Source: Bog-756 sp963730685 (GTDB lineage Bacteria; Actinomycetota; Acidimicrobiia; Acidimicrobiales; RAAP-2). From it: 64,000 nt of DNA. How positions within the stretch are numbered: position 1 is the first letter of the stretch; every line of letters begins with the position of its first letter. Where the stretch lies: the NCBI GenBank assembly GCA_963730685.1, contig CAVSSP010000004.1:1674001-1738000 (forward strand). Reading direction: 5' to 3'. The position numbers were made by a program, and so were the translations under genes. Under the pieces are notes generated by a model. That model was not told the origin of the DNA and made no database searches. It worked only from the letters and a program-made list of their open reading frames with translations. Positions 1-7,922 of this stretch are shown piece after piece.

Positions 1-804
1 GAACTGGAGGGCCAGCCGACCGGCCAGCTGTTTGGCCGAGTCGAGGTGGTACGGAAGGGCGACCAGCTCGCACGCCTCGACCACCTCGGGCGCGGCCACC
101 AGGTAGCCGAGCCGCACCCCGGCCATGGACCACGTCTTCGAAAAGGTCCGCACCACCGCCACCCGCTCGGTCCCGGGGGCGCCACCGGTCACGAGGTCGA
201 GAGCCGACGACGGTGCGAACTGCCCGTACGCCTCGTCCACCACCACCAGCCCGCGGCCCATGTTCAGCACGGCCTCGACCACTTCGACGGGTTCCGCACG
301 ACCGGTCGGGTTGTTGGGCGACGCCAGAAAGGTCATGACCGGGTCGGCACCGGACAGGACCCGGCCCACCTCCTGGAGATCGATCCGGAAGTCGTCCGTG
401 CGTCGGCCGGCGGCCACGGCGGTGCCGGTGATCCGGGCGATGTGCCCATGGAGCGTGTAGGTGGGCTCGAACAGGGCCGCGGTGCGATCGGGGCCGCCGT
501 AGGCCAAGAGGAGCGATTGGAGGACCTCGTTCGAGCCGTTGGCACAGAAGATCCGGTCGGGACCGACGCCGTGGCTGTCGGCGAGAGCCTGGCGCAGTGC
601 CGTCGCCCCACGGTCGGGGTACCGGTTGAACTCGATGTCGGACAGGCCGCGGCGGTAGGCGTCGAGCCATGCCGCCGGCGGGGCCATCGGTGACTCGTTG
701 GTGTTGAGGCGGACCTCCACCTCCACCTGGGCCGAGTGGTACCCCGTCAACGCGTTCAGGTCGGGGCGGACCGGCGGGACCCCCCCCTCGGTCAACGGGG
801 CCAT
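1..804 (-). CDS. hisC: Histidinol-phosphate aminotransferase, 3' end outside the window
   Basis: PLP-dependent aminotransferase of histidine biosynthesis (imidazole acetol phosphate to histidinol phosphate). The visible 268 codons run from ATG at 804 off the left edge. The N-terminal RLNTNESP segment, SNEVLQ, the SPNNPTG loop, the VVDEAYGQF strand and FSKTWSMAGVRLGY with the PLP lysine near residue 223 are class-I/II aminotransferase hallmarks. The start overlaps the end of hisD by 13 bp, so translation is probably coupled. A generic aromatic aminotransferase is the alternative, but position directly behind hisD favours HisC. No frame disturbance is seen. Confidence 0.93.
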   Translation of the reverse strand, partial: MAPLTEGGVPPVRPDLNALTGYHSAQVEVEVRLNTNESPMAPPAAWLDAYRRGLSDIEFNRYPDRGATALRQALADSHGVGPDRIFCANGSNEVLQSLLLAYGGPDRTAALFEPTYTLHGHIARITGTAVAAGRRTDDFRIDLQEVGRVLSGADPVMTFLASPNNPTGRAEPVEVVEAVLNMGRGLVVVDEAYGQFAPSSALDLVTGGAPGTERVAVVRTFSKTWSMAGVRLGYLVAAPEVVEACELVALPYHLDSAKQLAGRLALQF

Positions 805-2090
805 CGCCGTCGCACCGAATCGGCATGGGCCGGGAGTCCCTCGGTCTCGGCCAGGGTCACCACATGGGGTCCGAGGACCTCGAGTGCCTTCTCGCTGACC
901 GTGACGGCATGGATGTGCCGGCGGAAGTCGTCCACCCGCAGCGCGCTGGCGAACCGGGCCGTCCGGTTGGTGGGCAGGACGTGGTTGGGCCCGGCCAGGT
1001 AGTCCCCCACGGAGGCGGGTGAGTTCCGGCCGAGGAACACGGCCCCGGCCGAGGTGATGTGGTCCAGTAGCGAGTCTGCGTCATCGGTGAGCAGCTCGAG
1101 GTGCTCGGGCGCCACGATGTTGGACACGGCGCAGGCCTGCTTCGGGCCGCTCACCAACACCGCGTACCCGCCGGCGCCGAGCGTGGCCTCGAGGTCGGCC
1201 CGCCGCGGCGAGGCCTGCACGATTCGGTCCACTTCTGCGGTCACCGCATCGGCCACCTCCTCGGACCAGGTCACCAGCCATGCCAGTCCGTCGGGTCCGT
1301 GCTCCGCCTGGACCACCAGGTCGATGGCGGCCAACTCCGGAGGCGTACCCGGGCCGGCGATGACGACGACCTCGGAGGGGCCGGCGAATGCCGACGCCAC
1401 CCCCACGACACCGGACAGCTGACGCTTGGCCTCCGCCACGTACCGGTTGCCCGGGCCGACGATGACGTCCACCGGCTCGATGGACTCGGTGCCGTGGGCC
1501 ATGGCGGCGATGGCCTGGGCCCCGCCGACCCGGTAGACCTCGTCGATACCGGCGACCGCCGCCGCAGCCAGCGTGGCGTCGTCGACGCGCCCGTCAGGTC
1601 CCGGGGGGACGCACAAGATGATCTCGCCCACGCCGGCGACCTGGGCCGGCAGAGCACACATGAGCACGGTGGACGGGTAGCGGGCCCTTCCACCGGGGGC
1701 GTAGCAGCCCGCTCGGCGGACGGGCCGCACCAGGTGCCGAACCGTCACCCCGCCGGACTCGAACTCTTGCACCTCGGCGGCCGATTCGTGGGCGTGGTAG
1801 GCCAAGATGCGGTCGTGGGCGATGTCCAGCGCCTGTTGGAGGGCGTCCGGAATCCGGCCCAGCGCGGCCTGGATCTCCGACGCCGGGACCCGGAGGTCGT
1901 CGAGCGCCACACCGTCGAACTCCGCCGTGAGCCGCCGCACGGCGGCATCCCCGTCGGTGCGGACCTCGGCGATGATCGCCGCCACCACGTCGGACGAGCG
2001 GTCCTGCTCGTCGACCGGGCTCGGCAGTGCGTCGCGGAGCTGGCGACGGCCGCCGGAAAAGTCGCGGAGGTCCAGGCGACGGAGGGTCAT
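792..2090 (-). CDS. hisD: Histidinol dehydrogenase
   Basis: Zn- and NAD-dependent enzyme that oxidises L-histidinol to L-histidine in two steps in the cytosol. The 432 residues match the family length. Visible hallmarks are QAEHGPDG (zinc-ligand histidine), IVAPEHLELL (catalytic Glu-His) and GDYLAGPNHVLPTNRTARF near the C-terminus. It is the first gene of a hisD-hisC unit whose genes overlap by 13 bp. A TAGCAT hexamer lies 9 nt before the ATG, so a nearly leaderless transcript is plausible. The spacer upstream is a low-complexity GACCCT array. Confidence 0.97.
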   Translation of the reverse strand: MTLRRLDLRDFSGGRRQLRDALPSPVDEQDRSSDVVAAIIAEVRTDGDAAVRRLTAEFDGVALDDLRVPASEIQAALGRIPDALQQALDIAHDRILAYHAHESAAEVQEFESGGVTVRHLVRPVRRAGCYAPGGRARYPSTVLMCALPAQVAGVGEIILCVPPGPDGRVDDATLAAAAVAGIDEVYRVGGAQAIAAMAHGTESIEPVDVIVGPGNRYVAEAKRQLSGVVGVASAFAGPSEVVVIAGPGTPPELAAIDLVVQAEHGPDGLAWLVTWSEEVADAVTAEVDRIVQASPRRADLEATLGAGGYAVLVSGPKQACAVSNIVAPEHLELLTDDADSLLDHITSAGAVFLGRNSPASVGDYLAGPNHVLPTNRTARFASALRVDDFRRHIHAVTVSEKALEVLGPHVVTLAETEGLPAHADSVRRRWPR

Positions 2091-2159
2091 AGCCCGTCGA
2101 TGCTACCGGACCGTCGATGACACCCATTTCCCCTGCCCCCGCCCCCGGGCCGCCCCCGG

Positions 2160-2282
2160 CCGGCTCCTGACCCTGACCCTGACCCGGCTCCTGACCCTGA
2201 CCCTGGCCCGACCCTGCCCCGACCCTGCCCGTGGCCCGACCCTGCCCGTGGCCCGACCCTGCCCGGACCCTGGCCTGCCCGA
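2160..2282. repeat. Degenerate GACCCT / GACCCTGCCCGTGGCC array
   Basis: Between the divergent hisD and a small plus-strand gene lies about 120 bp built from CTGACCCTGACC and GACCCTGCCCGTGGCC units repeated with slight changes. Both strands are strongly skewed (C-rich top strand). No convincing coding frame covers it. It occupies the hisD upstream region, so it may affect promoter spacing, but that is inference. Confidence 0.7.
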
Positions 2283-2325
2283 CGCCGGTTGCATCGGCGG
2301 CCGGCCGGGGTGCCATGATCGGTCG

Positions 2326-2523
2326 ATGCCCGCCAGCCACGCAGAGCTTTCCTCCATCGCCACCGCACTGGACGACCTGTCTCGGAGGGTGACGGCCCAC
2401 GCCGACGCAGCCGACCTCGCCGAGGACGAAGAGACGGCTCGAGAGCTCTTCGCCATCGAGCGCTCACTCTCGAGCGCCAACCGGCGCCTGACCCGTCTGT
2501 CCATGACGCTGAGCCGCCGTTGA
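2326..2523 (+). CDS. Small helical protein of unknown function (65 aa)
   Basis: I do not recognise this protein. The ATG at 2326 is chosen because a CATGAT hexamer sits exactly 6 nt upstream, the same leaderless arrangement seen elsewhere in the window. The product is acidic in its first half (DAADLAEDEETARE) and basic at the end (NRRLTRLSMTLSRR), with heptad-like spacing of Leu and Ala suggesting an amphipathic helix or short coiled coil. There is no cysteine, signal peptide or membrane segment. It diverges from hisD and is followed at once by a GC hairpin. Codon third positions are G/C-rich, which supports real coding. Confidence 0.6.
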   Translation: MPASHAELSSIATALDDLSRRVTAHADAADLAEDEETARELFAIERSLSSANRRLTRLSMTLSRR

Positions 2524-2554
2524 GCCGTCCCCGGGGCGGCGGTTCGGGGACGGC
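2524..2554 (+). terminator. GC-rich hairpin directly after the small gene
   Basis: A perfect 10-bp inverted repeat (arms 2524-2533 and 2545-2554, 11-nt loop) starts on the base after the TGA at 2523. There is no T tract, as is common for hairpin terminators in high-GC actinobacteria. Confidence 0.6.
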
Positions 2555-2913
2555 GAGGTCGTGGCGGCCGTGGGGCCCGGTGGTTGCCATCCCCGGTGCA
2601 TTGTGACAACACATGTTGCAGAATGACGAGGTGCCATCGGTCCCCGGACGCGGCGAAGGCACCCCGAAGGGTGCCTTCGCGCGAGCGGGTCGGGCGGCGG
2701 ATCCCGAACACCGCTCTGCGGAACCGATTGGCGGGAACCGGTTCCGAGGTATCTAGAACACCACGTTTTTGCACCGATTGCCAGTCAGAGGGCACAACTT
2801 TCCGAAGATCGAAGCTGCGTTCCGGCAACGAATTGACAAAAGTCCAGGTGAAGTGGGACCACGGCCGATCGCCGGCGTCGAACGCGGTCCGTGACCACTC
2901 CGGGCGGTGCGTT
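2555..2913. other. Gene-free interval with a 12-bp-stem hairpin and an AT-richer patch
   Basis: About 360 bp between a plus-strand and a minus-strand gene, with no credible ORF. It contains CAACA-CA-TGTTG (about 2608-2619), a perfect 12-bp stem with a CGAA tetraloop (2653-2680) that probably terminates transcription from both sides, a 12-bp palindrome GGAACCGGTTCC (2734-2745), and a patch at about 2745-2850 with clearly lower GC than its surroundings, including TTGACA at 2833. No matching -10 was seen after that hexamer. Confidence 0.6.
2653..2680. terminator. 12-bp perfect stem with CGAA tetraloop
   Basis: Arms 2653-2664 and 2669-2680 pair perfectly around CGAA. The position between converging transcripts suits a bidirectional terminator; no T tract follows on either strand. 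Confidence 0.6.
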
Positions 2914-3561
2914 TCACCGCACCGAAGGGCAGAAGTCGGCCAGGACACACGAGTGGCACCGCGGAGAACGGGCCACGCAGGTGGCGCGGCCGTGGAGGAT
3001 CAGCCGGAGGCTGAACGCACCCCGCTGTCCCGCCGGCACCATGGGGTTCAGCGCCATCTCCACCTTCACCGGGTCGACCTCATCGGTGAGCGCCAGACGG
3101 TGGGACAGTCGCATGACATGGGTGTCGACGGGGAGCCCGGGAAGGTCGAACGCCACGCTCCGGACCACGTTGGCGGTCTTGCGGCCGACGCCCGGCAACG
3201 TCACCAGGTCCTCGATGCGGGTCGGGATCTCACCCCCGAACCGGGTGACGACGGCGTCGGCCATTCCGACCAGGTTCCGGGCCTTCGAACGGAAGAACCC
3301 GGTCGACCGGATCAGCTCCTCGACGTCAGAGAGGTCGGCGACCGCCAACCCACCGGCATCGGGATAGCGGGCGAACAGCGCCGGCGTGGTCAGGTTCACT
3401 CTGACATCGGTGCATTGCGCCGAGAGGATGGTGGCGACCAGCAGTTGGAACGGACCGGAATGATCGAGCGCGCACAGCGTGCGGGCGGAGCCCGGGAACT
3501 GGACCGCCAACCGCTCGTTGGTGGTCCGGGCCCGACCGGACGGCGTGCGGGGTCGGGCCAT
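2914..3561 (-). CDS. nth: Endonuclease III, DNA glycosylase/AP lyase
   Basis: Base-excision-repair enzyme that removes oxidised pyrimidines and cleaves the abasic site. The 215-aa product shows the helix-hairpin-helix LPGVGRKTANVV with the catalytic lysine, VDTHVMR with the catalytic aspartate, and the C-terminal [4Fe-4S] ligand pattern C-x6-C-x2-C-x5-C. The ATG at 3561 fits homologues and has TATTCT 7 nt upstream, suggesting a leaderless transcript. The open frame continues upstream, but those residues do not resemble the family. It diverges from mshD across only 30 bp. Confidence 0.96.
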   Translation of the reverse strand: MARPRTPSGRARTTNERLAVQFPGSARTLCALDHSGPFQLLVATILSAQCTDVRVNLTTPALFARYPDAGGLAVADLSDVEELIRSTGFFRSKARNLVGMADAVVTRFGGEIPTRIEDLVTLPGVGRKTANVVRSVAFDLPGLPVDTHVMRLSHRLALTDEVDPVKVEMALNPMVPAGQRGAFSLRLILHGRATCVARSPRCHSCVLADFCPSVR

Positions 3562-3568
3562 GGCCGGG

Positions 3569-3574
3569 AGAATA
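3569..3574 (-). promoter_or_regulatory. -10 element of nth (leaderless)
   Basis: Read on the minus strand this is TATTCT, 7 nt before the nth ATG, placing the expected transcription start at the start codon. Confidence 0.5.
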
Positions 3575-3591
3575 CCGGTACCGTCGTCGGC

Positions 3592-4596
3592 GTGGACGAC
3601 GTCTCCGGTGACCTCGCGGTGCAGGTGGTGAGCCGACCGGGCCGTGACCCGGACTCGGTGCGGGAGGTTCTCGACCTCGTGGAGCTGGCCTCGTCCTCGC
3701 TCGGCCGCGGCGCCCTCAGTGAGCACAAGCGCATGGAGCTCGGCCACGCGGGGAATGCGCCCGATGATCTCCCGACCGGCCACGCACCCCCGCTGATGGT
3801 GCTGGCGCGGGCAGCCACCGGCGGGACGCTCCTCGGGTACGCCCATGTCTCGATCGGGCCCGAGGCCGGCTGGTACGCCGCGGAGCTGGTCATCGATCCC
3901 ACGGCGGCGTCATCCGCCGGAGACGGAGGCGCGGTCGCCGATGCACTGTTGGACGCCGCCAGTTCGGTGGTGGCCGAGCGAGGTGGCGGGTCGCTCCGCC
4001 TCTGGGTCGCCAGTGCCGGAACGACCGATGACGTCCGAGCCGGTCGGCACGGCTTCGAACCCGAGCGCGACCTCATCCAGATGCGGTGCCCGCTTCCGCT
4101 GGTCGACCCGCCGGCGGACTCTTCGAAGCGGGTGACCCTGGACACACGGGCGTTCCGCCCCGGCCTCGACGAGCAGGCGTGGCTGGCCACCAACAACCGC
4201 GCCTTTGCCGCCCATCCCGAACAGGGGCATTGGTCGCTGGCCACCCTCGAGGAGCGGGAGAGGGAGCCGTGGTTCGATCCGGAGGGGCTGTTGCTCTTCG
4301 AGTCCGAGGGACGGTTGGCCGGCTCGTGCTGGACGAAGGTCCACCGCGACGCCGACCCGCCGATGGGAGAGATCTACGTGATCGGGGTGGACCCGGACTT
4401 CCACGGGCGAGGTTGGGGTCGGGCGCTCACCCAGGCCGGTCTCGACTGGTTGGCTGCCCAGGGCCTGACGGTCGGCATGCTGTACGTCGACTCGGGGAAC
4501 CGGAGCGCCCTGTCGATGTACCGGTCGATGGGCTTCCAGACGCATCACATCGACCGGGCGTACCTGAAGCACATCGATCCCGCAGGAGGGGATTAG
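3592..4596 (+). CDS. mshD: Mycothiol synthase (tandem GNAT acetyltransferase)
   Basis: Transfers acetyl from acetyl-CoA to Cys-GlcN-Ins, the last step of mycothiol synthesis. The 334 aa hold two GNAT domains: a weaker N-terminal one (about 20-165) and a canonical C-terminal one (about 180-320) with VIGVDPDFHGRGWGRALT, the acetyl-CoA loop, followed by GNRSALSMYRSMGF. This C-terminal pattern is typical of MshD. The GTG at 3592 is the likely start; an in-frame GTG pair at 3625 is an alternative. An mshC-like gene at the right edge supports the pathway. Length is close to the 315 aa of the mycobacterial enzyme. Confidence 0.88.
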   Translation: MDDVSGDLAVQVVSRPGRDPDSVREVLDLVELASSSLGRGALSEHKRMELGHAGNAPDDLPTGHAPPLMVLARAATGGTLLGYAHVSIGPEAGWYAAELVIDPTAASSAGDGGAVADALLDAASSVVAERGGGSLRLWVASAGTTDDVRAGRHGFEPERDLIQMRCPLPLVDPPADSSKRVTLDTRAFRPGLDEQAWLATNNRAFAAHPEQGHWSLATLEEREREPWFDPEGLLLFESEGRLAGSCWTKVHRDADPPMGEIYVIGVDPDFHGRGWGRALTQAGLDWLAAQGLTVGMLYVDSGNRSALSMYRSMGFQTHHIDRAYLKHIDPAGGD

Positions 4597-4784
4597 CGCC
4601 CGCTCCGGTCACTTCCCCCGGCCCTGGCGGCTTGCCCTGATCCCGGGCTCGTCCCCGGCCGGTCTCCTCCCCGGTCCCGTTGTTCTGTTCTGCCTGCGGT
4701 CGGTTCGGCCGACATCCGCTTCGCCCGTGGCCGGGGTTCCATGTCGCCCCGGCGTGCCGGCATGGCCCACCAGGTGGCACCGCC

Positions 4785-4832
4785 GTACCCGTCGTACCCG
4801 TCGTACCCGTCGGGACCGTCGTACCCGCCGGG
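4785..4832. repeat. 9-bp TCGTACCCG tandem repeat
   Basis: Three to four near-perfect copies of TCGTACCCG lie in the spacer between converging mshD and the VIT gene, followed by a GGTCAGCCG duplication. In one plus frame the block would read as a Pro-Tyr-Ser repeat. Confidence 0.6.
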
Positions 4833-4841
4833 TCAGCCGGG

Positions 4842-5534
4842 TCAGCCCGTCCCGACGAAGTGCCCCACCGAGTAGGTGACGATGGCAGCCACCGCCGAGA
4901 TGAGCAGTTGGCGATTGGCCGACCACAACCATGACCGTCCGGTGAAGTGAGCCAGGGCCGCCCCGACGCTGAATGCGCTGACGGCGCCGAGGGCCACCGA
5001 CCACAGGATCGCTGTCGTGCCCGATGCGAACAGCCATGGGATGAGCGGCACGAAAGCGCCCAGGGCGAAGGTGATGAACGACGAGACGGCCGCCTGGATC
5101 GGATTTCCCGTCTCCTCAGGATCGATGCCGAGCTCCTCGCGGGCGTGGGTCTCGAGGGCCAGCTCGGGGTCGCGCATCATCTTCGCCGACAGCTCCTTGG
5201 CCATGTCCGAATCGATGCCGCGGCTCTCGTAGATGGCGGCGAGCTCCCTCCGCTCGTCCTCGGGATCGTGCCGGATGGCCTGCCGCTCGACGTCGAGCTC
5301 GCGGAGCATCAACTCGGACTGGGCCCGCATGGAGATGTACTCACCGGCGGCCATGGAGAACGACCCGGCGATCAAACCCGAGATGCCGGCCAGGCGCACC
5401 GCCCCGGCGGAGGCGTGGGCGCCGGCTACGCCCAGGATGAGGGCCACGTTGGAGACCAGGCCGTCACTGACGCCGAACACCGCCGCCCGGGCCCCACCAC
5501 CCTTCAGGTTCCTGTGGCTGTGGCCCGAGTCCAT
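4842..5534 (-). CDS. VIT1/CCC1-family metal transporter
   Basis: A 230-aa membrane protein of the VIT family, which in characterised members moves Fe2+ or Mn2+. Hydrophobic segments flank a long acidic helical insert (about residues 75-145, including EEDERRELAAIYESRG-like and PELALETHAREELGIDPEE stretches) that corresponds to the cytoplasmic metal-binding region of the family. GVSDGLVSN near the N-terminus and SFSMAAGEYIS match the first transmembrane helices. The ATG at 5534 is chosen because TACGCT lies exactly 6 nt upstream. The substrate cannot be read from sequence. It diverges from the MaoC-like gene. Confidence 0.85.
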   Translation of the reverse strand: MDSGHSHRNLKGGGARAAVFGVSDGLVSNVALILGVAGAHASAGAVRLAGISGLIAGSFSMAAGEYISMRAQSELMLRELDVERQAIRHDPEDERRELAAIYESRGIDSDMAKELSAKMMRDPELALETHAREELGIDPEETGNPIQAAVSSFITFALGAFVPLIPWLFASGTTAILWSVALGAVSAFSVGAALAHFTGRSWLWSANRQLLISAVAAIVTYSVGHFVGTG

Positions 5535-5540
5535 GCCCGC

Positions 5541-5546
5541 AGCGTA
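5541..5546 (-). promoter_or_regulatory. -10 element of the VIT gene (leaderless)
   Basis: TACGCT on the minus strand, 6 nt before the ATG at 5534, fits TANNNT and puts the expected start of transcription on the start codon. Confidence 0.5.
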
Positions 5547-5602
5547 CCGACCCGGACGACGTAGGAGACTCTGATCTTTCGAGCCAGGTGCGCCTAATCC
5601 CG

Positions 5603-5608
5603 TACAGT
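5603..5608 (+). promoter_or_regulatory. -10 element of the MaoC-like gene (leaderless)
   Basis: TACAGT, followed by 6 nt and the ATG at 5615; the same geometry as other promoters in the window. Confidence 0.5.
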
Positions 5609-5614
5609 CTGGCC

Positions 5615-6070
5615 ATGGCAACCACCGTGCACGGCATCGAAACCTTCAAGGACCTGGTCGGGACGCATCTCGGCTATAGCGACTGGCACCGGATCGATCA
5701 GGCTCAGATCAACCTGTTCGCCGACGCCACCGGCGACCACCAGTGGATCCACGTGGATCCGGAACGGGCCAAGACGGGACCCTTCGGTACCGCCATCGCC
5801 CACGGCTACCTGACGCTGTCCCTCGCCCCGGTCCTCCTCGGCGAGGTCCTGGTGGTCGAGGGCACGTCCATGGGGGTGAACTACGGCTGCAACAAGGTGC
5901 GGTTCCCGTCCCCGGTGCCGGTCGGGAGCAACCTCCGGCTGGGCGCCTCGGTGGCGGGGGCCGAGGATGTCGGCGGTGGCGTCCAGGTGGTGATGGACAT
6001 CACCCTCGAGACCGAGGGCTCCACCAAGCCCAGCTGCGTGGCCCAGGTCGTCTACCGCTACTACGCCTGA
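5615..6070 (+). CDS. MaoC/NodN-like (R)-hydratase
   Basis: Single hot-dog-fold protein of 151 aa, expected to hydrate a trans-2-enoyl-CoA. FADATGDHQWIHVDPERA followed by TGPFGTAIAHGYLTLS is the hydratase 2 motif with the catalytic Asp and His, and the overall shape resembles NodN and mycobacterial Rv0130-like proteins. The start is fixed by TACAGT six bases upstream; the open frame extends 9 codons further back without an RBS. The last codons and stop lie in a perfect 22-bp tandem duplication, so the C-terminus could have been altered by slippage. Substrate and pathway are unknown. Confidence 0.85.
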   Translation: MATTVHGIETFKDLVGTHLGYSDWHRIDQAQINLFADATGDHQWIHVDPERAKTGPFGTAIAHGYLTLSLAPVLLGEVLVVEGTSMGVNYGCNKVRFPSPVPVGSNLRLGASVAGAEDVGGGVQVVMDITLETEGSTKPSCVAQVVYRYYA

Positions 6071-6105
6071 GCTCCCGACCACACTACGCCTGAGCTCCCG
6101 ACCAC
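6061..6105. repeat. 22-23 bp tandem duplication over the MaoC-like stop codon
   Basis: CTACGCCTGAGCTCCCGACCAC occurs at 6061-6082 and again at 6084-6105. Each copy contains the Tyr-Ala-stop codons of the hydratase gene, so the second copy is a non-coding echo of the gene end. Confidence 0.9.
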
Positions 6106-6146
6106 GGCGCCTGACGGAACGATCTGGGGGCGCGCTCCAACGGTGT

Positions 6147-6165
6147 GAGTGATTACTCCTAGAGT
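6147..6165 (+). promoter_or_regulatory. merR promoter with dyad operator
   Basis: GAGT-GATT-ACTC-CTA-GAGT forms two overlapping dyads that run into TAGAGT (6160-6165), a -10 hexamer 6 nt before the ATG at 6172. The overlap of dyad and -10 suggests autoregulation by the MerR-type product; that is inference. Confidence 0.5.
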
Positions 6166-6171
6166 GGGGGC

Positions 6172-7170
6172 ATGGAGATGAGGGTCGAGCAGCTGTCGGT
6201 ACGGTCCGGGGTGCCGGTCGACACCGTTCGCTACTACCAGAGCAAAGGACTGCTGGCTCCCCCACGGCGGCAGGGACGGGTGGCGTGGTACGACGACGAC
6301 CACCTCGAGCGGCTGGCCCGCATCCGAACCCTCCAACAGCGCGGCTTCACCCTGGCCACCATCGTCCGGCTGATCGACGGCGAGCTGGATGCCGCCGACG
6401 AGGCGCTCATCGGGGAGCTGACCGGACTGGGCCGTCGGCCGACCAGCGGCGCGCCCGACGACGGCCCACTCGAGGTCCCGGCCGGTGGCCGGTTGCCGTC
6501 GGATCCCGGCGACGAGCTCTTCACCATCGCCGAGTTGGCCGTGGAGACCGGAGTGCCGTTGGCCCTCCTGAAGGCGGTCGAAGCCGAAGGTCTGCTCATC
6601 CCCCGTCGGTTCGGCGGCGAGGAACGCTATACAGCCGAGGACGTCGAGGCCTCACGGGCCGGGTTGTTGCTCCTGGAGTGGGGCATCCCCCTCTCCGCGC
6701 TGCTCGATGTGGCCCGCCGGCACCACGAGGCAACCAAGCAGGTGGCCGGCGAGGCGGTGGCCCTCTTCTCCACGCATGTACGGGGCCGGCTCCCACGATC
6801 GTCGCCCGCCGTCGGAGAGGACAACCGGCCCGACGACGGGGCCGACGACGGTGCCGACGAGGGTGCCGGCGGCAGGTCCGACCCGGAGATCGACCAACTG
6901 CTCCGGGCCTACGATGAGCTCCTTCCGGCCGTGACGACCCTGGTCGGCCACCACTTCACCCGGGCCCTGGTCCAGGCGGCCCTCGATCACGTGGAACAGG
7001 TGGCTTCCGACGAGGAGCGCCGGGCCATCTGGGACCAGATCAGGCCCAACGACGGGGACCCTGCCGCCGATCACGACCACCCCGATCACGACCAACCCGA
7101 TCACGACCAACCCGATCACCGTCGCCGGTCCGATGGTCGCACCCGGCAGAGCGATGTGTCACGGCTGTGA
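6172..7170 (+). CDS. MerR-type regulator with two HTH segments
   Basis: The 332-aa product starts with a MerR winged helix (RVEQLSVRSGVPVDTVRYYQSKGLL, residues about 4-70). A second MerR-like helix-turn-helix follows at about 115-175 (FTIAELAVETGVPLALLKAVEAEGLL), then a helical region. The C-terminus has a His/Asp/Pro repeat (DHDQP units) encoded by a 15-bp direct repeat; it could bind metal, but this is a guess. No effector-binding cysteines are seen. TAGAGT lies 6 nt before the ATG. The stop overlaps the GTG of menG, so it is the first gene of a merR-menG-menF operon. Confidence 0.85.
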   Translation: MEMRVEQLSVRSGVPVDTVRYYQSKGLLAPPRRQGRVAWYDDDHLERLARIRTLQQRGFTLATIVRLIDGELDAADEALIGELTGLGRRPTSGAPDDGPLEVPAGGRLPSDPGDELFTIAELAVETGVPLALLKAVEAEGLLIPRRFGGEERYTAEDVEASRAGLLLLEWGIPLSALLDVARRHHEATKQVAGEAVALFSTHVRGRLPRSSPAVGEDNRPDDGADDGADEGAGGRSDPEIDQLLRAYDELLPAVTTLVGHHFTRALVQAALDHVEQVASDEERRAIWDQIRPNDGDPAADHDHPDHDQPDHDQPDHRRRSDGRTRQSDVSRL

Positions 7171-7922
7171 CCGCGGCACCATCGACGAGCGGCCCGAACG
7201 CCTCCTTCGACGTCGCCGCCCGGGCCGCCGAGGCCGACCTTCCCACCGGATCGGCGAAGACCGAGCTGGTCCGGTCGATGTTCGATGCCATCGCCCCCCG
7301 CTACGACCTCGTCAACCGGTTGATGACCTTCGGCCTCGATATGCGGTGGCGCCGGCAGTCGGTGCGGGCGCTGGGGCTACCCGGTGGCTCCCGAATCCTC
7401 GATCTGGCCTGTGGAACCGGTGATTTTCTCTCCATCTTGCGGGCGTCGGGGTTCGAGCCGTTGGGGATGGATCTCTCCTGGGGGATGCTGGTGGCCAACC
7501 ACACCGGGGCCCCGCTGGCCCAAGCCGACGGGTCTGCGCTTCCGCTGGCCACCGCATCGGTGGACGGGATCACCTGTGGGTACGCGCTGCGCAACTTCAC
7601 CGATCTGGCCGCGGTGTTCGCCGAGTTCGGGCGGGTCGTGCGGCCCGGGGGCCGAATCAGCCTGCTCGAGGTGGCCGAACCGGAGGGCGGGCTGCTGCTC
7701 GTCGGCCACCGCGTCTGGTTCCGGCGGGCCGTCCCACTGATCGGGGGGTTGGTGTCCGACCGGGCCGCCTATCGATACCTGCCCCGCTCCACCGTCTACC
7801 TTCCCCCGACCGAAGAGCTTCGGGCCATGCTGGCCGCGGCCGGCTTCTCGACTGTGAACCACCACCTCATCTCGGGAGGGCTCAGTCAGCGGATCACTGC
7901 CACCAGGACGGGCGCACCATGA
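7167..7922 (+). CDS. menG: Demethylmenaquinone methyltransferase
   Basis: SAM-dependent C-methylase that finishes menaquinone synthesis (UbiE/MenG family). The 251 aa show KTELVRSMFDAIAPRYDLVNRLMTFGLDMRWRR at the N-terminus, the SAM loop LDLACGTGDF, and YALRNFTDLAAVFAEFGRVVRPGGR in the core, all family signatures. The GTG start at 7167 overlaps the merR stop (GTGA) and its own stop overlaps the menF start (ATGA). As menF follows, menaquinone rather than ubiquinone is the product. Some UbiE motifs near the C-terminus are loose but the length is normal. Confidence 0.93.
   Translation: MTAAPSTSGPNASFDVAARAAEADLPTGSAKTELVRSMFDAIAPRYDLVNRLMTFGLDMRWRRQSVRALGLPGGSRILDLACGTGDFLSILRASGFEPLGMDLSWGMLVANHTGAPLAQADGSALPLATASVDGITCGYALRNFTDLAAVFAEFGRVVRPGGRISLLEVAEPEGGLLLVGHRVWFRRAVPLIGGLVSDRAAYRYLPRSTVYLPPTEELRAMLAAAGFSTVNHHLISGGLSQRITATRTGAP

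Noticed and set aside
4741..4875. A 44-codon plus-strand frame reading PYPSYPSYPSGPSYPPGQPGQP
   Set aside because: It is produced by the 9-bp repeat in the spacer, overlaps the end of the VIT gene in antisense and has no promoter or RBS; a residual fragment of a Pro-rich protein cannot be excluded.
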